This document shows positions 61,719 to 64,000 of a stretch of DNA of 64,000 nt, piece by piece. Source of the DNA: Lachnospiraceae bacterium (GTDB taxonomy: Bacteria > Bacillota > Clostridia > Lachnospirales > Lachnospiraceae); the NCBI GenBank assembly GCA_024682555.1, contig JAIKZD010000003.1, positions 1-64,000 of the forward strand, given 5' to 3'. The position numbers and the translations under genes are program-made. Below the pieces are notes generated by a model. It searched no databases. It had not been told where the DNA came from and saw only the letters and a list, made by a program, of their open reading frames with translations. Position 1 is the first letter of the stretch. Each line of letters begins with the position of its first letter.

Positions 61719-63224
61719 ATGAGATTAAGGGACCTTCTTTCATATGAAAAAATAACACTTCAGTGTCATGACAATCCGGATGCGGATGCTTTGGGGGCGG
61801 CATTCGGATTATATCTGTATTTTAAGAGTAAAAATGCCGATGTTAACATCATCTATGGCGGAAGGAATGAGATACAGAAATCCAATCTGAAGCTTTTGGT
61901 GGAAAAATTCAGGATACCGGTCATATTCTGTGCCGAAAGGGATCTCCATTTTAAAGGTCTTCTGATAACCGTCGACTGCCAGGATGGTGAGGGAAACGTC
62001 ACACATTTTGATTCGGATATACGTGGTATCATCGATCATCACCAGTCGGATTTTACCCATAACGGGAACAAAGAGCTTATCGATATCCGTCCGGAGCTCG
62101 GAAGCTGTTCCACCCTTGTGTGGGATCTTCTGAATCAGGAGGGATTTGATGCCAATGAGAACATAAAGCTCTCCACCTGCCTGTACTACGGTCTTATGAC
62201 CGATACCGGAAACTTTGTTGAGGCCAGACATCCTCTGGACCGGGATATGATGGAGAGCCTTAAATATGATAAGGCCTTTGTCAACCAGCTCATCAATTCC
62301 AATATTTCCTTAAAGGAGCTTGAGGTAGCCGGGATAGCCCTCATCAGACACGTCTACAACAGGGATAACAGGTTTGCCATGATACATGCAAAACCCTGCG
62401 ACCCGAACATTCTTGGGCTCATAGCCGATTTTCTGCTGCAGGTGGATGTGGTGGATACCTGTGTGGTATTCAATGAAACCCTTGACGGATACAAGCTTTC
62501 TACCAGAAGCTGCATCAGGGAAGCCAGGGCGGATGAGCTCATAGAATATCTGACCAAGGACATAGGTGACGGAGGAGGTCATCTTGACAAGGCGGGAGGC
62601 TTTATATCCAAGCATAAATATGAAAAACTGTACAGGGATATGGATATCGATTCCTATGTGGGCATGAGGATGAATAAGTATTTTTCCTCCTATGACATAG
62701 TGGATACCGCCGACTTTGACATCAATAAAGAGGGTTTTGAAAAATATGCCAGAAGATCCGTTACCATGGGTATGGTGGATCTTTCAATGATATGGGAAAA
62801 CGGGACGCCGGTGACGGTAAGGACCAGAGCAGGGGATGTGAATACAAGGATAGACGGAAACTCATTTGTCATATTGGATTCATCGGGAAAAGCCTATTCG
62901 ATCAACAGGGAGAAGTTCTTAAAAAGCTACAGGATCTTAAACAGTACATATAAAAATGATACGGATTACATTCCGACCATAAGAAACAGAATGACGGGTG
63001 AGATGAGGGGACTTGAAAAATTCATCAAGCCCTGCAGGTCCATGCAGCAGTCTATCGTGCTTGCAAAGCAGCTTGACAGGACAGTGAAGCTGTTCACCAG
63101 ATGGGATGAAAACGGCTACTCCATCGGAAACAAGGGTGATTATCTTGTTGCAAGGATCGAGGATACTACGGATATCTCCATAGTGAGCACAGGGGTGTTT
63201 AAGAAGAATTATGAAAAGATCTGA
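61719..63224 (+). CDS. DHH-DHHA1 phosphoesterase (NrnA-like) with extra C-terminal domain
   Basis: This protein has 501 residues. The DHH domain has HDNPDADALGAAFGLY near 18-33, LITVDCQDGEG near 85 and GIIDHHQSDF near 105, all metal-binding motifs. RPELGSCSTLVWDLL follows. The DHHA1 domain ends with GDGGGHLDKAGGF near 285-297. NrnA-type enzymes are about 315 residues and degrade short RNA and 3'-phosphoadenosine 5'-phosphate. Here about 185 further residues follow, containing MVDLSMIWENGTPVTVRTRAG and IPTIRNRMTGEMRG, which I do not recognise. Their presence points to a lineage-specific variant. It has its own promoter and lies between a surface gene and a metal pump. Confidence 0.85.
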   Translation: MRLRDLLSYEKITLQCHDNPDADALGAAFGLYLYFKSKNADVNIIYGGRNEIQKSNLKLLVEKFRIPVIFCAERDLHFKGLLITVDCQDGEGNVTHFDSDIRGIIDHHQSDFTHNGNKELIDIRPELGSCSTLVWDLLNQEGFDANENIKLSTCLYYGLMTDTGNFVEARHPLDRDMMESLKYDKAFVNQLINSNISLKELEVAGIALIRHVYNRDNRFAMIHAKPCDPNILGLIADFLLQVDVVDTCVVFNETLDGYKLSTRSCIREARADELIEYLTKDIGDGGGHLDKAGGFISKHKYEKLYRDMDIDSYVGMRMNKYFSSYDIVDTADFDINKEGFEKYARRSVTMGMVDLSMIWENGTPVTVRTRAGDVNTRIDGNSFVILDSSGKAYSINREKFLKSYRILNSTYKNDTDYIPTIRNRMTGEMRGLEKFIKPCRSMQQSIVLAKQLDRTVKLFTRWDENGYSIGNKGDYLVARIEDTTDISIVSTGVFKKNYEKI

Positions 63225-63258
63225 TAAAAAGAAAATAATGGAAAGGAACGGTATATAA

Positions 63259-64000
63259 ATGGAACATTATGTCATTACGGGTATGTCCTGCGCGGCCTGT
63301 CAGGCGAGGGTTGAAAAGGCCGTAAGCAGGGTCTCCGGGGTAGAAAGCTGCAGCGTCAGCCTCCTTACAAATTCAATGGGAGTTGACGGAAACGCGGATC
63401 CTGAGGATGTCATAAAGGCCGTAACGGATGCGGGCTATGGTGCAAAGCTAAAAAATTCCGCAGGTCATGAAGGTAACGGAGAAAGAGGACTCACACCGGG
63501 GGGCAATGATAAACCGCGAGGTGACGGCGGGTACTATGAAAGACTCAGGGCAGATGAAGAAGCTCTTAAGGATAAGGTCACGCCTGTTCTTAAAAAAAGG
63601 CTTGTTTCATCTCTTTTGTTTTTATTGATACTCATGTACTTCTCGATGGGGCATATGATGTTTGGCATGCCCCTGCCCCCTTTTTTTGAGGGAAACCATG
63701 TGGCATTGGGACTTATACAGCTGCTGCTTGCGGCTTCGGTGATGATCATCAACCGGGATTTTTTCATAAGCGGGTTCAGGAGCATTTCCAATAAAGCCCC
63801 AAACATGGACAGCCTGATAGCTCTGGGATCCTCGGCGGCCTTTGTTTATTCGACGATCACTCTTTTTTTGATGACAAAGGCAGTGACCGAAGGAAATGAA
63901 GACCTTGTCATGAGCTATATGAATGAGTTTTATTTTGAAGCTGCGGCAATGATACTTACTATCATCACCCTTGGCAAGATGTTGGAGGCCCGTTCAAAGG
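63259..64000 (+). CDS. copA: Copper-type heavy-metal P-type ATPase, N-terminal part
   Basis: The frame starts at ATG 63259 and is open to the window edge, so only the first 247 or so codons are seen. Residues 1-70 are an HMA domain with the metal site TGMSCAACQARVEKAV (Cys-X2-Cys). A polar linker of about 35 residues follows. The first helices come next: LFLLILMYFSMGHMMF is the MA/MB region, and FYFEAAAMILTIITLGKMLE is the conserved region before the actuator domain. NMDSLIALGSSAAFVYS is also diagnostic of CopA (TCDB 3.A.3.5 type). The pump would export Cu(I). The CPC ion site and the DKTG phosphorylation site lie beyond the window. Confidence 0.93.
   Translation, partial: MEHYVITGMSCAACQARVEKAVSRVSGVESCSVSLLTNSMGVDGNADPEDVIKAVTDAGYGAKLKNSAGHEGNGERGLTPGGNDKPRGDGGYYERLRADEEALKDKVTPVLKKRLVSSLLFLLILMYFSMGHMMFGMPLPPFFEGNHVALGLIQLLLAASVMIINRDFFISGFRSISNKAPNMDSLIALGSSAAFVYSTITLFLMTKAVTEGNEDLVMSYMNEFYFEAAAMILTIITLGKMLEARSK

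Overview
The window looks like a chromosomal segment from a low-to-mid GC Firmicute, most likely a Lachnospiraceae-type Clostridium relative (Butyrivibrio/Lachnospira-like). The reasons are purine-rich Shine-Dalgarno sites, arginine coded almost only by AGA/AGG, frequent ATA isoleucine codons, long runs of co-directional genes with 1-4 bp overlaps (TAATG, ATGA, GTGA), and an unusually large cell-surface polysaccharide region. The genus cannot be fixed from sequence alone. No tRNA, rRNA, CRISPR array, insertion sequence or phage gene was seen.

Layout. (A) 1-12031: a flippase tail, a CMP-nonulosonate synthetase/PseG fusion, three GT4 and two GT2 glycosyltransferases, a polyprenyl-phosphate sugar-1-phosphate transferase, a DegT aminotransferase plus 3,4-ketoisomerase pair (3-amino-3,6-dideoxyhexose branch of dTDP-sugar metabolism) and a complete Wzx-like flippase. 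This is a Wzx-type polysaccharide locus. (B) 12039-24666: a run of large polytopic GT-C-like or unknown membrane proteins, including one YfhO-type protein and the only minus-strand gene. A YdjC/ChbG deacetylase is among them. At the end lies a membrane protein interrupted by a single in-frame TGA, whose second half is fused to a protein-tyrosine-phosphatase-like domain. (C) 24751-39501: rmlB, rmlA, a very large membrane-anchored GH25 muramidase and rmlC, then an ABC polysaccharide exporter (Wzm, and Wzt with a carbohydrate-binding C-terminal domain). These are followed by a WbdD-like methyltransferase-kinase and two large GT2 proteins. This is an ABC-dependent export module with a candidate chain terminator. 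(D) 39536-54940: phosphoglucomutase, GT87, GtrA, a sialate-O-acetylesterase-like lipoprotein, a GT2/LPG-synthase-like/kinase/HAD/nucleotidyltransferase module, three more GT2 enzymes, a second polyprenyl-phosphate glycosylphosphotransferase and GlmS. (E) 55037-64000: a long-linker ClpX, an MBOAT acyltransferase with an SGNH-like partner, a CPBP-protease/beta-propeller fusion, a DHH phosphoesterase and the start of a CopA-type P-ATPase.

Taken together, the genes make sugar precursors (RmlABC, phosphoglucomutase, GlmS, PseF/PseG-like, FdtA/FdtB-like) and start glycans on undecaprenyl phosphate (two different initiating transferases). They extend the glycans (about a dozen GT2/GT4 enzymes and several GT-C enzymes), export them by two routes (Wzx and ABC), and decorate or trim them (deacetylase, acetylesterase, MBOAT/SGNH, GH25, propeller enzyme). 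The points most worth a second look are the TGA-split GT-C/tyrosine-phosphatase gene, the CPBP-propeller fusion, the Gram-positive WbdD-like chain-terminator arrangement, and the kinase-HAD-nucleotidyltransferase module.
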